Shown here piece after piece: positions 48,601 through 60,000 of a stretch of 64,000 nucleotides of DNA (the stretch's first letter is position 1; each line of letters begins with the position of its first letter). The stretch is from assembly GCF_030272615.1 (NCBI RefSeq), contig NC_081405.1:27486272-27550271 (forward strand), written 5' to 3'. The notes beneath the pieces are model-generated. The model searched no databases. It was not told the DNA's origin and saw only the letters and a program-made list of their open reading frames with translations. The position numbers were made by a program, and so were the translations under genes. The stretch comes from Cryptomeria japonica (lineage: Eukaryota > Streptophyta > Pinopsida > Cupressales > Cupressaceae).

Positions 48601-50173
48601 AGATCCAGGAACTTCGTGTTTTTGGGGACTCCCAACTTGTTATCCGTCAAGCAACTGGTGATTATCAAACAAAAGATGAAAAGTTAATGCCTTATAAACA
48701 AATGGTGGATGGCTGAAACAACATTTCACAAAGATAGACTTTGAGCAGATACCAAGAGAGCAGAATCGCGCCGCAGATGCCATGGCTACAATTGCTTCAC
48801 TGATCAATTTACCTCCAAACGAGACCCGCTATGAGTTCTTGGTGGATAACCTTTTGGTCCCTTCATATGAGATAATGCCTACTGAGATGATATGTGTTGT
48901 CGGTCCCAAATCCCAGTTATATGGTTCCATTTTCACATACCTACGAGACAATACTTTACCTCCTGATCTATCAAATAACCAACGTCGCACTTTCATTTGC
49001 CAATCCTTTCGATATGTCATTTTAGCTGATATCCTATACCGGCGAGGTCTATATGACACTCTTATTAGATGTTTAGAAAGCGACGAAGCTCAGATTGCGT
49101 TACGGGAAGTGCATGAAGGAATATGTGGTCCACATGCTAGTGGTCCTACCTTGGCCAAGAAACTCATCAGGACTGGATATTACTGGCCCAATATGGAAAA
49201 AGACTCATATCAGTTTGTCAAGAAATGGAAGCAATGTCAAATTCATGGAGATCTCATACATGCGCCAGCACAAGAACTTCAACCACTTGCGTCTCCTTGG
49301 CCCTTTTGTCAGTGGGGACTCGATCTCATAGGCAAGATTCACCCTCCTTCTTCCAATGGTCATAAATTCATTATCACTGCCACAGAGTATTTTACAAAAT
49401 GGATTGAAGCCATGCCTCTCACACAAGTTACTGGAAAACAGATTGCTACATTCATCCACAACTATATCATTTGCCGATACGGTATTCCTATTTCCATCAT
49501 CACTGATAACGGGCGTCCCTTCAAAAATCAGGATGTTCGCGAACTCTGTGACCGCTTCCATATCTCCCATCATTTCTCCACACCATACTACCCCCAAGGT
49601 AATGGCCAAGCTGAGGTGTCTAACAAAACAATCCTTAAAATCTTAAAGAAGACAGTCGACGATGCTGGTCGTAATTGGCATATTCAACTTAATCCTGCAC
49701 TTTGGGCCTACCGCACAAGTGTCCGTACATCTACAAGAGCTACACCCTATTCACTAGTCTATGGTTCTGAAGCCATCTTGCCTATTGAGGTCGAGCTACC
49801 TTCTTTACGGGTCTCTTTGCAAAACATCATCAGTGATGAAGGCTACAGGGTCTCTCGCTTACAAGAGCTGGAACTATTGGATGAACGAAGGCAAACTGCT
49901 TATAGTCATCTCAAGGCTTACCAACAACGAATGAGTCGCAGCTACAATCACAAGGTCAAGCCTCGCACATTTGAGGTAGGTGACTTAGTTCTCAGAGAAA
50001 ATCCTAAAAATCAACAAGACACAGAGAAGAAGGGCAAGTTTGAACCAAATTGGCTTGGTCCTTACATCATTACAGCAGCATATGGATCTGGTGCATATCA
50101 GCTTTCAACTACAGAAGGTGAACCTTTGGAGGATCCTATCAATAGCATGCACCTTCACAGGTTTTACACATAG
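42648..50173 (+). pseudogene. Gypsy Tat-type gag-pol, interrupted
   Basis: Starts at ATG 42648 (MVETHLQKSRRETKEAQ), with a low-complexity His/Pro-rich N-terminus. The gag core has AMEWFSQLPPG at about 43820 and a knuckle-like CEFHKSKGHKIGNC at about 44494. The protease-like site is LIDGGASLN (about 45210). A G-patch domain GFKILQKFGYDGKSPLG lies near 45940. Reverse transcriptase has DYVDD (about 47550). A first RNase H is at 47960-48200 and an archaeal-type RNase H (YFDGSYTQHGAGAG) at 48420-48710. Integrase has WGLDLIG, ITDNGRPF and PQGNGQAEVSNK; a finger Cys reads as Trp (VKKWKQCQ). Disruptions are TAA at 43560, TGA at 47790, TGA at 48162 and a one-base frameshift near 48712. No chromodomain. 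The rest is open, so decay is slight. Confidence 0.95.
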
Positions 50174-51815
50174 CTCTTCAGAATATCCTAATTTCAAAAA
50201 TACAAAAAAATCAAAAAAAAAATTCAAAAATACAAAAAAAAATTATAAAACAAAAAAATCGTTACTTAGTGAAAACCTAGCAAACAAGCGCCTTGTGACA
50301 CAAAAAAAAAAACATTGAAAAATCAAAAAAAGTAAAGAGAAATAATTTCGTCCAACGGTGTAAACCACTTCGGTGGCGCCCTGGGCAAGTACCATGGTGA
50401 AAACTGGGTCACCAGCACCATGTGTAGAAACATTGCTCCTCCCTCCTTCAGGATTCTCTTTCATCATTTCACTTTGCACACACTCACAACCTATTCGTTC
50501 ATAATAAACTTACCCATTCCCATCATGGCTTGTTATTGATCTACCCAAGATTGGTTAGCCATTCATAATAAACCTCCCTTTTCACCTCCCTTTCCATCCA
50601 TAATAAATCAGATCCTATCTGTGCTAAGGCAAATCCTATGTCTAGTGATGGGTGTGGAACTGAGAACATCACATGTTTCGAGGAGTACAGTTTCTTCCAG
50701 CTTCCTTCAGTCTATCCGCTCACAATCCGTAATAAAGCAACATTTGCATCACAGATCCGCAATAAAGTTTTATCTTTCTCGCAATAAGGTATCAGTTTCA
50801 TGGATTCAGTCAGTTTCAAATGAGACACAGCAGCAACAATGGGCTTCAACAAATCAAATCTTTCAACAGACTCAAACAACATTATGGTTCAGTGCTATCT
50901 ATCCTTTCTGTGAAAGTAAACATTGTGACCACAATCAAATAAGACTTATACAAGTGACAAGAGACACTAAACTTGAGGACTACAGTGGATGTTGGTGTTG
51001 AGTCTTGGTTTTCTTTTGATTTCATCTTTTTTTTTGGTGACATGTCTTTTAGCTTTTCCAGGATGTCTCTGACTAGAGATTCTATCTCCAGGATGTCTTT
51101 GACTAGAAAGGCGAGGATGGGGTATCGTCACCTATTTATATTTGTTGTCTGTGGATTGTCTCTTAGTAATGCTATGACTTGTCCAAGGATATGAGGACAC
51201 TGTGAGTCTAGTGTGAACTGGGGCATTCCTTGTTTATGACTGTCTTATCTCCATGCAAACAGGTACAATGATTTTCTGGGTCGAACATATGCCTCGATTG
51301 TCATAACCTACTTGCCATAATAAAGCTCAATGATGATAACGCACAAGAAGGTCTTTCACTTTCATATCTTCTGTCTTCCATCCCCCTTTCTTGATTGACT
51401 TCCATCATCCTTCTCGAGTCTGCATAGCCTGCTATCACATGACTGAGTATAATGACACACCAAAAACATTTGCATTTCATGTAGTTGCACCTGCATTACC
51501 ACATATAAGCGTTTCATACATACATATAGATATCACAACTGCATCACATCCTGCACACAACATCTGTTAGCACAATAATCATTTGCATTATCATATTCAT
51601 CTGCACTTCATACATTTACATTTGCATTGGCATAACATTTTAAAAACATAAAAGAACAAAAATATTGCATTACATACATATTTGCATCCATAGCATAAAA
51701 CATACATCATAAGAACATCTCATCACATAGGTACACATGCATATAGCTACCGCAAAGATAAATCATCTCATATATATATAAAGTGTCATGATACAATGAT
51801 GTCAAAATCATATGG
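50174..51815. other. Spacer between gag-pol and the antisense gene
   Basis: The convergent genes end here. It holds A-rich runs just after integrase, scattered AATAAA phrases (50500-50790, 51318) and a CATTTGCATT/CATACATA-rich stretch (51480-51700). No coding domain recognised. Confidence 0.6.
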
Positions 51816-53849
51816 CTACAAAAGCACCCGCAGGTGTCTACAATACAAAATGGTACAAAACTGATACATAGGGAGCCCTCTAAGGCTATGATGAACTCCC
51901 TCCCTCAGAGCCGCTGGCCTCGGTGGAATCTGAGCCCCTGAAGGACCCGCCCCAGGATCATCCCTCCTGTCTCCTCTATCTGGTGGTGGTGGAGGACCCA
52001 TAACCCCACCACTCGATGCTTGTCTCCTCTGGCTCCCTCCCATAGCTGTCGATGTACGCAATGGTCGATGGAAGCTCCTCGCCCGCTGATCTGTTGGCAC
52101 TGCACCATAGTAGAGGTCTCTCCAGTAGGCTATCTCCTCTCCTGCCCGCAGGACATAAGCATATCCTGCCCCTGTATCCTCAGCTGCCTGTCTCCCTACC
52201 CTCAGTGTTGTTTCAGCCTCTGTGTAGCGCTGGATAGCCTGATCCTGCTCTCGCTCAGTATCCCTAAGCCTCGTCCTGAGCCGATCCCTCTCCCTCTCCA
52301 GCTCCTGGATCTCATCTGCCTGGCCCTGACAGATCTCCCTCAGATCTAGCAGCTCGGCCTCCACTGGGTCATTCCCCTCTACCTCTGCCCGTGGCTCCCC
52401 CTATACGGGTGCCTGCCCCTGTGCCTGTACCTGTACCTGTACTGGTGCTTGTACTGGTACTTGTCTCTATGCCTATACCTGTCCAGGACCCTGTGTTGTT
52501 GGTACCTGTAGCGGCAATCCATCGCGACCCCTCACCACCCGAGCCTGCCTCTCCTCACCACCCTCCCTCCGAGGTGCAACCCTCCTCTCTCCAACTACTC
52601 CCCTCCTCCTCCATCGGTCTCGGCCCCCATCACCTCCACCATCATCATCATCTCCCCCACTATCTCCCTCCAGTGCCTCTCCTGGATCTGTCAACTGTGG
52701 GAACGGATGCTCTGCCCAATAAGCTGTATACTCGGCATCCATGTCGGCATCCTCGATCTCTGGCCACATGTCCTAGGGTAGAGGTATCATCTCCACCAGA
52801 TGTGTCACTGCCTGATCATACGACAACAACGACCCAAACTGTGCCTGATCTCTAACTGTGTGGGCATACATGCCTGAGCCTCGCGGCATCCTCTGAATCC
52901 GGCCAAACTGTCGGCCAATCCTGTCTACCAGCTGCCTCTCTAGCACATAGGGCATCCGCCCAATCAAATACCTGCTCTGGAAGGTGTGGGGAAGCTCAAC
53001 TGCGTCATCCTCCCACTGCTCGCAACCCAGATATGGTCGCCATATGACCTCATGAATGTCATCAATCACCCGCCGCCAATGCTCTAGCCTGCCAATCCGT
53101 GGCTGCGATGTGATCATATCATACAAATGCACAAAGCTGCATCCATAATCTCTGCCCCTGAAGTGTATCAGTCGGGTAACCGGCAGATGCTCATAAGCCC
53201 ATACCTGCAGCAATGTAACTCCGCAGCCCAATCCTACTGATCCATGGTAGACAAACTGATGAAGCTCATAATACAGGTGGGCCAACACACATGGTCCCCA
53301 GGCATATCTGGTATGCTGTGTCACTAGCATCTCCAGTGCTCCTCCCCAGCCCACAGCCAAACCCCATGTCGCCCTGTCTGGACACAGGAAACCACTGATA
53401 GCTCCTCCGATCACTGCTGGCAATGCTAACCCGGTGGCTGTCATGGTGTCCCATGCCACGTGTCCTGCCCTCATCTCCAATCCAGGGTCCAAGAATACTC
53501 GTCTCAGGGCCTCTCTATCACCATCTCGATCGTATGGGATCAGCTCCCCATCGATCGGTATCCTCAGTATCCTGTACACATCCTCTAGGGTGACTGTCAT
53601 CTCACCCATCGGCAGATGAAACGTGCACGTCTCAGAGTGCCATCTCTCAACCAGCGCAGTCAGTAGTCCCATGTTCGCCCGGAACTCAGGCACATACAGC
53701 ACATGTCTCAAACCCATCTCCTCAATGGCAGCTCTGTCCTCGAGTGACAACTCAGGTCGCAACCTCTGAGTAGACGGGAATCTCTCCCGTGACTCCAGCA
53801 TAGGCAAATACTCCTACAGTCAAGCAAATCAATCATGTCAGTTATAGTG

Positions 53850-54125
53850 GCATTCATTGTTTATCACAAAATGCTACATTTTTATCTAAATGCATATGGC
53901 TATTTATCCTAGTGACACTCACTGTTCATCACAAAGTGTTGCTATTTATCCTAGTGGTACTCACTGTTCATCACAAAGTACTACGTGTGTGACACTCCCT
54001 GTTCATCACAAAGTGTTACTCATATTTGTACTCCCTGTTCATCACAAAGTGCTGCTCATATTTCAGTACTCCCTGTTCATCACAAAGTACTTTATCTTGG
54101 TACTCACTGTTCATCACAAAGTGCC
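53850..54125 (-). repeat. Six to seven copies of a CTGTTCATCACAAAGT unit
   Basis: Plus-strand GTACTC(A/C)CTGTTCATCAC followed by AAAGT(A/G)CT occurs near 53911, 53957, 53991, 54020, 54066 and 54100, with a weaker copy near 53850. Spacing is 29-46 bp. Confidence 0.95.
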
Positions 54126-54247
54126 TTGATCTATCCTAGTCTTCCTAGAGGACCTGCTTGAGTGTATCCTCTCAGCAGCTTATCCAATCGACAGCGTATG
54201 TTTATCACAGAACTGCCGATTTGACCTAGAAGATGCAAATTCATACT

Positions 54248-54536
54248 TTCCCAAACGCAAACGCGCTTACATGACATAAACGCGCTCAAAGACTGCATAG
54301 ACGCGCCTGAACAACACAGACGCGCCTGCCTGACACAGACGTGCCTATGCTCTGCATAGACGCGCCTATTAGACATAGACGTGCCTTCTTGGCACAAACG
54401 CGCCTGAACAACACAGACACGGCCGCAATTGATGCAGACGCAGGTCCAGACATAGACGCGCCTGGCACAAACACAGACGCACCTAGCGAACACAGACGCA
54501 CCTGGCACCAACGCAGACGCGCCTAGACGTTTTTTG
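54248..54536 (-). repeat. CGCGTCTGTGT array in the antisense gene intron
   Basis: About fourteen copies, read on the plus strand as (C)ACAGACGCGCCT with variants (CATAGACGCGCCT, CACAAACGCGCCT, CACAGACGCACCT), spaced 18-22 bp. On the minus strand, the coding strand of the PMD gene, they read AGGCGCGTCTGTGT, the same sense as in the gag-pol leader. Confidence 0.93.
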
Positions 54537-54796
54537 ACACTTTTTGGACCCTAGTCTAAGCGCATTTATTACCCTATTCGACATGCATTAATGACAAAAT
54601 TAAATGCGTCAAAGTACGAGGAGGTTTGGTGGTACTTACCGGCTCTCCTGCCTCTACTGGCCTCTGAAATCAACGAACGCGGTCGAATATGTGAGTGAAA
54701 GCCATCGCTGCTGACTGCTCTTGCTCTATTTTCGCTCTGCAATATGCTTTTGTGGATGTGTGGATGACAATGAGGATGTCTTTTCCCCCGTGGTCT

Positions 54797-54806
54797 ATCT
54801 TATAGC
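54797..54806 (-). promoter_or_regulatory. TATA-like box for the antisense gene
   Basis: The minus strand reads GGCTATAAGATAGACC about 95 bp upstream of the PMD start codon, a usual TATA-to-ATG distance. It lies between the 3' LTR and the gene, so the antisense gene could have its own promoter. Confidence 0.5.
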
Positions 54807-55049
54807 CTACCCTAGCCCTCGCCTTCATTTCCCGAGTCAGTCTTCATTATCCCGTACTTTGTCACTTTCTCCGGTCAATCCATTCTAGCCTTTCTTTCTT
54901 ATCGAGAGATTGTCTGCAATCTTTTCAGACATTTTCATCCAATCTCTCGAGGGGGCATATCATTCCCATTCTGGGGCAACTCTGTATCAGTTCATCTTAT
55001 CTTCTTTGAAACAATGCGACAAGCCGCATTGTCTCAAAGAGGGGCAAAA

Positions 55050-55783
55050 TGTAGACACCTAAAATTGTCCAGTCTAATTAAATATTTATTTAATTATCTA
55101 AGCCTAATTCTTCTATTAATTAAATAAATCCTTATTTATTTAATTAATTCATTTATCCTCTTCTAGCCTTATTTCTCATTTAAATAAATACATTTATTTA
55201 TTTAAATTATCATTTTCCTAAATTAAATAAATATCTTATTTATTTAATTTATCCCACTTCTTTTATTAATTAAATAAATCTTTATTTATTTAATTAATTC
55301 ATTAGCCTTTTCTACCTATGACACATGTCATTCATCTCTTAATTCATACAATACCTACCCCTTTCATTATTTTATTATTTCTTTTACCTACCCTCTAATC
55401 ATAGCCGACCTCCTTTTACACCTCTCAATCTTATCCCTCCATTTCTTATTGTGTCTTCTATATAAGGAGATGCTTCCTTCATTATCAAACCCTAATGAGC
55501 TAACTACTTGATCAATTGACTACACTACGATCCTACTTGCAACCACATTCTGTTCTTTGTTGAGCTCTTGTGCATATAAAATCTGAGAGAAAATATATCA
55601 AGAAAGATCAATGGAGATAGGAAGAATGGAGATCAAAACCCTATTGGACATGTGATTTGCATTGTCTTAGGTAATCTTCATATGTTATGGTGGATCTTTG
55701 TTGATTGTTAGGCTAGGTTTTGTGGTTGATTTCATTTAGCCTTTCAATATTGTCATTATTGTTATCCATTTTCACCATATACA
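55050..55783 (+). repeat. 3' LTR of the Gypsy element
   Basis: 734 bp. Lacks a 27-bp stretch near the R region and about 10 bp in the first AT-rich palindrome relative to the 5' LTR, but is otherwise nearly identical. TATA box at 55459-55466. Confidence 0.95.
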
Positions 55784-55801
55784 CATATATATACATATAT
55801 A

Positions 55802-56996
55802 TGTTGGCCATTTGGTAGAATTGATTATGTGTTGCATTGATGTTTTGTCATTGATGTCAACACTAGCAGTTTGGATGCTTTACCGACACTCTTCTGGTCC
55901 CGATAGGTTGAGTAGTTTTTGGTTAACTTGGATTCGGCATGATCTGGTTGACTCCGGTATAATCTGGTGATGGAATTGGCATGTTCTTGATACTCATACT
56001 CATATTTGGTCAGTTGGTTTTGGTTTGGTGATTGGATGCCATCTTACTTAGAAGATTGGTTTCTAGTTCCGACGAGGGTTTCACCAACAAAGCTTTTGGT
56101 GGAGATCTTTGATGCATTGCATAATTGGTGCTCATGCAGCTTCTGATGGAATTTCAGGATGTTGGTGGTGATCATGTTCGAGACTTAGTATTTGGAGATC
56201 ATTGCTGAAGCGTGTGGACCTATACTTGGTCCCGGTTGATCTAGGTTATGGACTGACATTTATGTAACGTGTGGATAGGACCTATTGTTGTATTTACGAG
56301 ATGTCTTATGCGTTGGATATTATTTGTTTTAGTCTAAGGCTAACATGGTTTGTAATTATGTAATTGGTTTGTTGTCTGGTAGCCGACCTGATTGTTTATG
56401 GTCGAGGGTTTGTATAAATAAGATGTAAGATCTCATTGTAGATCATCATGGTTATTGTAAGAGGTCATGGTCAAGGAATGTAATGTGCGAATAATGTAAT
56501 ATCATTCAGGCAGAGGAGTTGGTCAAACATTGGAGATCGAATTGGGTTTGTAAGAGGATTTAGTCCTCCGATATTGAGCTTCACTGGAACTGTACTTAGG
56601 CATAGGAGATGCTATCTTTTGCATTCAACACTTCTCTGAATTGTAGTCTGGATTTGTATGTAGTTAGTGAGACTCCTTTTGTGATGAGAAGTGTGCTCTA
56701 GGATGTTGGCCTTCCTACAAGTCCAGGCCCCTTCATTATAAATTCACATCCTTACTGCAGAAGTATTATCCGACTGTGGGTAGGCTTCCCACCGCGGTTT
56801 TTCCCTTTACCAGGTTTTCCACATACAAATCTTGGTGTTGTGTGGATGGATTTTATTATGTGATTATTGTTTATGCTTAATTGGATTAACTTCTAATTCG
56901 GTATTGTTGTTTTAAATTGCTAATTTTTCCGGTAATATGTGACAACTGATTCACCCCCCCTCTCAGTTGTCTTCCGATTATCTGAACTGTCTAACA
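55802..56996 (+). repeat. 5' LTR of the truncated Copia element
   Basis: 1195 bp. TATAAATA at 56413-56420 is the likely TATA box. The terminal blocks ACCGCGGTTTTTCCC and CACCCCCCCTCTCAGTTG are shared with five other LTRs or LTR remnants in the window; the closest full relative is the solo LTR at 33707-34896. Confidence 0.93.
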
Positions 56997-57054
56997 ATTG
57001 GTATCAGAGCTTTGGTCCTCTCTGCAGAAAGCTTAACCACTTGAAGAAGATCCT

Positions 57055-60000
57055 ATGGCGACTAACAGTTCAATTTCATCTACTTCTTTTGGAGCTATCT
57101 TTCGAAGGGATATATCGAGGCTTGAAGGAACAAATTATACAATATGGAAGATTCAGATGGAGACTCATCTAAGATTTCTTGGCAAGGATATTTGAGAGAT
57201 CACATAGAATGGTGTCACACCCTATAATCTGGGATCTGGCAATCCTCCTCCGACAAACTTAGAAAAAGAGCTTGAGAATGATTGTAGAGCAAGAGAAGCC
57301 CTCTTGTGTTCACTTTCTGATCAACAAATAATGGGATTAGCCGACAAATCATCTAGAAAGGCTATATGGGATAAATTGCAGACTCTTAATGAAGGTGACC
57401 CTACAGTGAAGATTGCTAAACTTGATGGTTACCGGGTGAGATATGAAAACCTAAAGATGGAAGAAGATGAAAGGATTACTGCATTCATGGAAAGGGTAAA
57501 TGAGATTGTTATGGGAATTCAATGTTGTGGTGGAACTCTGAGCGAAGATGAAATTGTTTCTAAAGTCTTGAGAGCCCTACCACCGACTTACAAAATGAAG
57601 GCTACTACAATTAATGAGTTGAGAACAATGGCTAATATATCTATCAATAGAGATACTTTGGGTGGGAAATTATATGCTTTTGAGCTTAAGGAATTTGGAC
57701 CTTCTAGAGCTGTGAAAATTGAACCTGCTTTTCATGCATCTACAACCGGTAAGCAAGATTGGAGAGCTTTATATGCAAAAGAATTAGAAGATATGAAGAG
57801 AGAAGATGATGAGTTTGAGCAACTTGAAGCACTATTTGTTAGAAGAGTACCAAAAGAATCGGTAGGAAGTAAGTATGAAGGAAAAACACCTTTTAAATGT
57901 TTTGCATGTAATAAGATTGGTCATTTTGCATCTAGATGTCCTGAAAGGAATTCAGGATTTGAAGAAAGAGTTAAGAGATCATTTAAACCTAACTGTGGAT
58001 ATCAAAACAAGTATAGATTCAAGAAAAACAAAGACAAATCATGCTACATAGTTGATGAGGAAGGCATTACTGATTCAGATGATGAACCGACAAAAGACTC
58101 TGCTAGTGGATCTAGTAATGGGAAAGAATGGGTATTCTTGGCTATCAAGGAAGGTGATTTGGTATTGGAAGAGAATGTACCTAAGAAGAAGGCACTTGCT
58201 GCTAAAATTGAGGATAAGGATGAATGGGTAATTGACAATGGTTGTTCACATCATATGATTGGAGATAAAGGAAAGTTTGTGTCTTTGCAAGAAATTGATG
58301 GTGGACTAGTTAGATTTGGAGATGACAAGGCATGTATGATTAAAGGAAAAGGGAATATATCATTGGATGGTAAGAACAATACTGACAATGTTTATTATGT
58401 TGAAGGTTTGAAGCACAATCTTTTGAGTGTAGGACAATTGGTAGATAAGGGATTTCAATTACAGTTCAAGGATGGAAAATTCAAAATAATTAATAGATAT
58501 GGCTTGGAGATTGCAACCAGTATGAAGACAAAAGGTAACATATTTCATTTGAACTTCAGTGAGAAGACATGTTTGATTACACAGATTGATGAGAGTTGGT
58601 TATGGCATAAAAGGCTATGTCATGTGAATTTTGATTGCATTATGAAGATCAGTTCAACTGAGGTTGTTACAGATATACCTAAGATTATGAAGCCCTATAA
58701 TCCGGTATGTAAAAAATTTCAAATGGGTAAACAGGTCAGAACCTCTTTTAGGAGTATACAAGATAAATCAAATGATGTTCTTGATCTTATTTATATCGAT
58801 TTGTGTGGCCCTGCTAGAGTTAAAAGTTTTCATGGTGATAGATATTTCATGCTAATCATTGACGATTATTCTAGAACAATGTGGGTTACTTTTTTGAGAG
58901 AAAAATCTGAAGCATTTGAAAAGTTTAAAATCTTTAAGGCTAAAGTGGAAATTGAGACATGATTGAAGATTAAATGTTTGAGATTAGATCATGGTGGAGA
59001 ATTCACATCTGGTCAGTTTAATAACTTTTATGACAAGCATGGTATAAGAAGACAATTTTTTGGTCCCCAGACACCTCAACAAAATGGAGTTGTGGAAAGG
59101 AAAAACAAAACTATCTTGGATGCTGCTAGAACAATGATGATGGAAGCTAATCTACCTCATATATATTGGAGAGAAGTAGTTAGTACAATGATTTATACAT
59201 TCAACAAAGTACATATAAAAGGAGAAACCGATAAGACACCTTATGAATTATGGTTTGGCAATACACGCATAGTTCAATATTTTAGAATTTTTGGTAGTAA
59301 ATGCTATATCAGGAGAGATGATACTATTGGGAAATTTGATCCTAGAAGTGATGAAGGCATATTTCTTGGTTATTCTAATGAAAGCAAAGCATATAGATGT
59401 TATAACAAGAGATTGCAGAAAATAATGGAGAGTGCTAATGTCAAAGTAGATGAGCTGAGCAAAAGTCAAATCAAAATTTATGAGAAGCAACCGACAGTGG
59501 AAATGATTATATTTGAACTAGTAGCACCTTTACCAGAATAAAGAGTTGAACCAGTTACTTCGGCAACATCAGAGAATTCTACAGTAACTGAAGAACAAGG
59601 AAGAGGAACAGAGAGTCAGAAGACTCCTAGGTATGTGAGATTGAATCATTTCAAAGATCAAATCATTGGGGATAAGAGAAATGGAGTGATGACAAGAAGA
59701 AGATTGACAACTAATGAGGTATGTTTAATTTCACAAGTTGAACCGCTATCAGTAGTTGAAGCATGTAAAGATGAATTTTGGTTAAAAGCTATGGAAGAAG
59801 AATTAGATTAGATTGAGAAAAATAACACATGGACTTTGGTTCCCCGACCTAAAATTAAAAATGTTATTGGAACTAAATGGGTTTTTAGGAATAAATTGAA
59901 TGAGGATGGTAAAGTTATAAGGAATAAGGCTAGCTTGGTTTGTAAAGGATATTCTCAGAATGAAAGAATTGATTATGGAGAAACTTTTGCACCGGTAGCT

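Larger units (their letters stand above)
53814..54639 (-). other. Intron of the antisense PMD gene
   Basis: 826 bp with a strong GTAAGT donor and a TGTAG acceptor. The exons on either side join without a shift (GEP to EYLPMLES). The intron contains two repeat arrays: 54248-54536 (CGCGTCTGTGT type) and 53850-54125 (about 35-bp units). Confidence 0.75.
51816..54705 (-). pseudogene. Antisense plant mobile domain (PMD) gene, two exons, interrupted
   Basis: Exon 1 is 54640-54705, 22 codons from ATG 54705 (MAFTHIFDRVR, stop, FQRPVEAGEP). The donor is CCG|GTAAGT and the acceptor TGACTGTAG|GAG, removing 826 bp. Exon 2 is 53813-51816 and continues in frame (EYLPMLESRERFPSTQ). Residues about 30-370 are a PMD (aminotransferase-like, plant mobile domain): LVERWHSETCTFHLPMGEMT then VTLEDVYRILRIPIDG, later WAYEHLPVTRLIHF. 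A WPEIEDADMDAEYTAYW block, an acidic tail, a Gln/Pro/Val repeat, a coiled coil (LDLREICQGQADEIQELERE) and a Pro-rich end follow. Stops: TGA in exon 1 and TAGs at 52773, 52473 and between 52470 and 52400. PMD proteins such as MAIN and MAIL1 act in plant silencing and growth; this copy is carried by a retroelement. Confidence 0.85.
39502..55783 (+). mobile_element. Ty3/Gypsy (Tat-type) retrotransposon with an antisense gene
   Basis: LTRs 39502-40271 and 55050-55783 begin TGTA(A/G)ACACCTAAAA and end CACCATATACA. The TSD is CATAT on both sides (39497-39501, 55784-55788). PBS candidate at 40275; polypurine tract AAAGAGGGGCAAAA at 55036-55049. Outside one 27-bp and one roughly 10-bp indel, I count about ten substitutions between the LTRs, so insertion is fairly recent. 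Order: leader 40272-42647, gag-pol 42648-50173, spacer, then the convergent PMD gene (51816-54705). Reverse transcriptase before integrase makes it Gypsy, and two RNase H domains indicate the Tat group. Confidence 0.97.

Noticed and set aside
52391-52855. Plus-strand Pro/Val-rich 154-codon frame
   Set aside because: Mirror of the antisense PMD gene, whose minus-strand frame has recognisable domain content.
54131-54511. Minus-strand 126-codon frame rich in RRVCV and ARLC
   Set aside because: It is the CGCGTCTGTGT array read as protein, lying inside the predicted intron.
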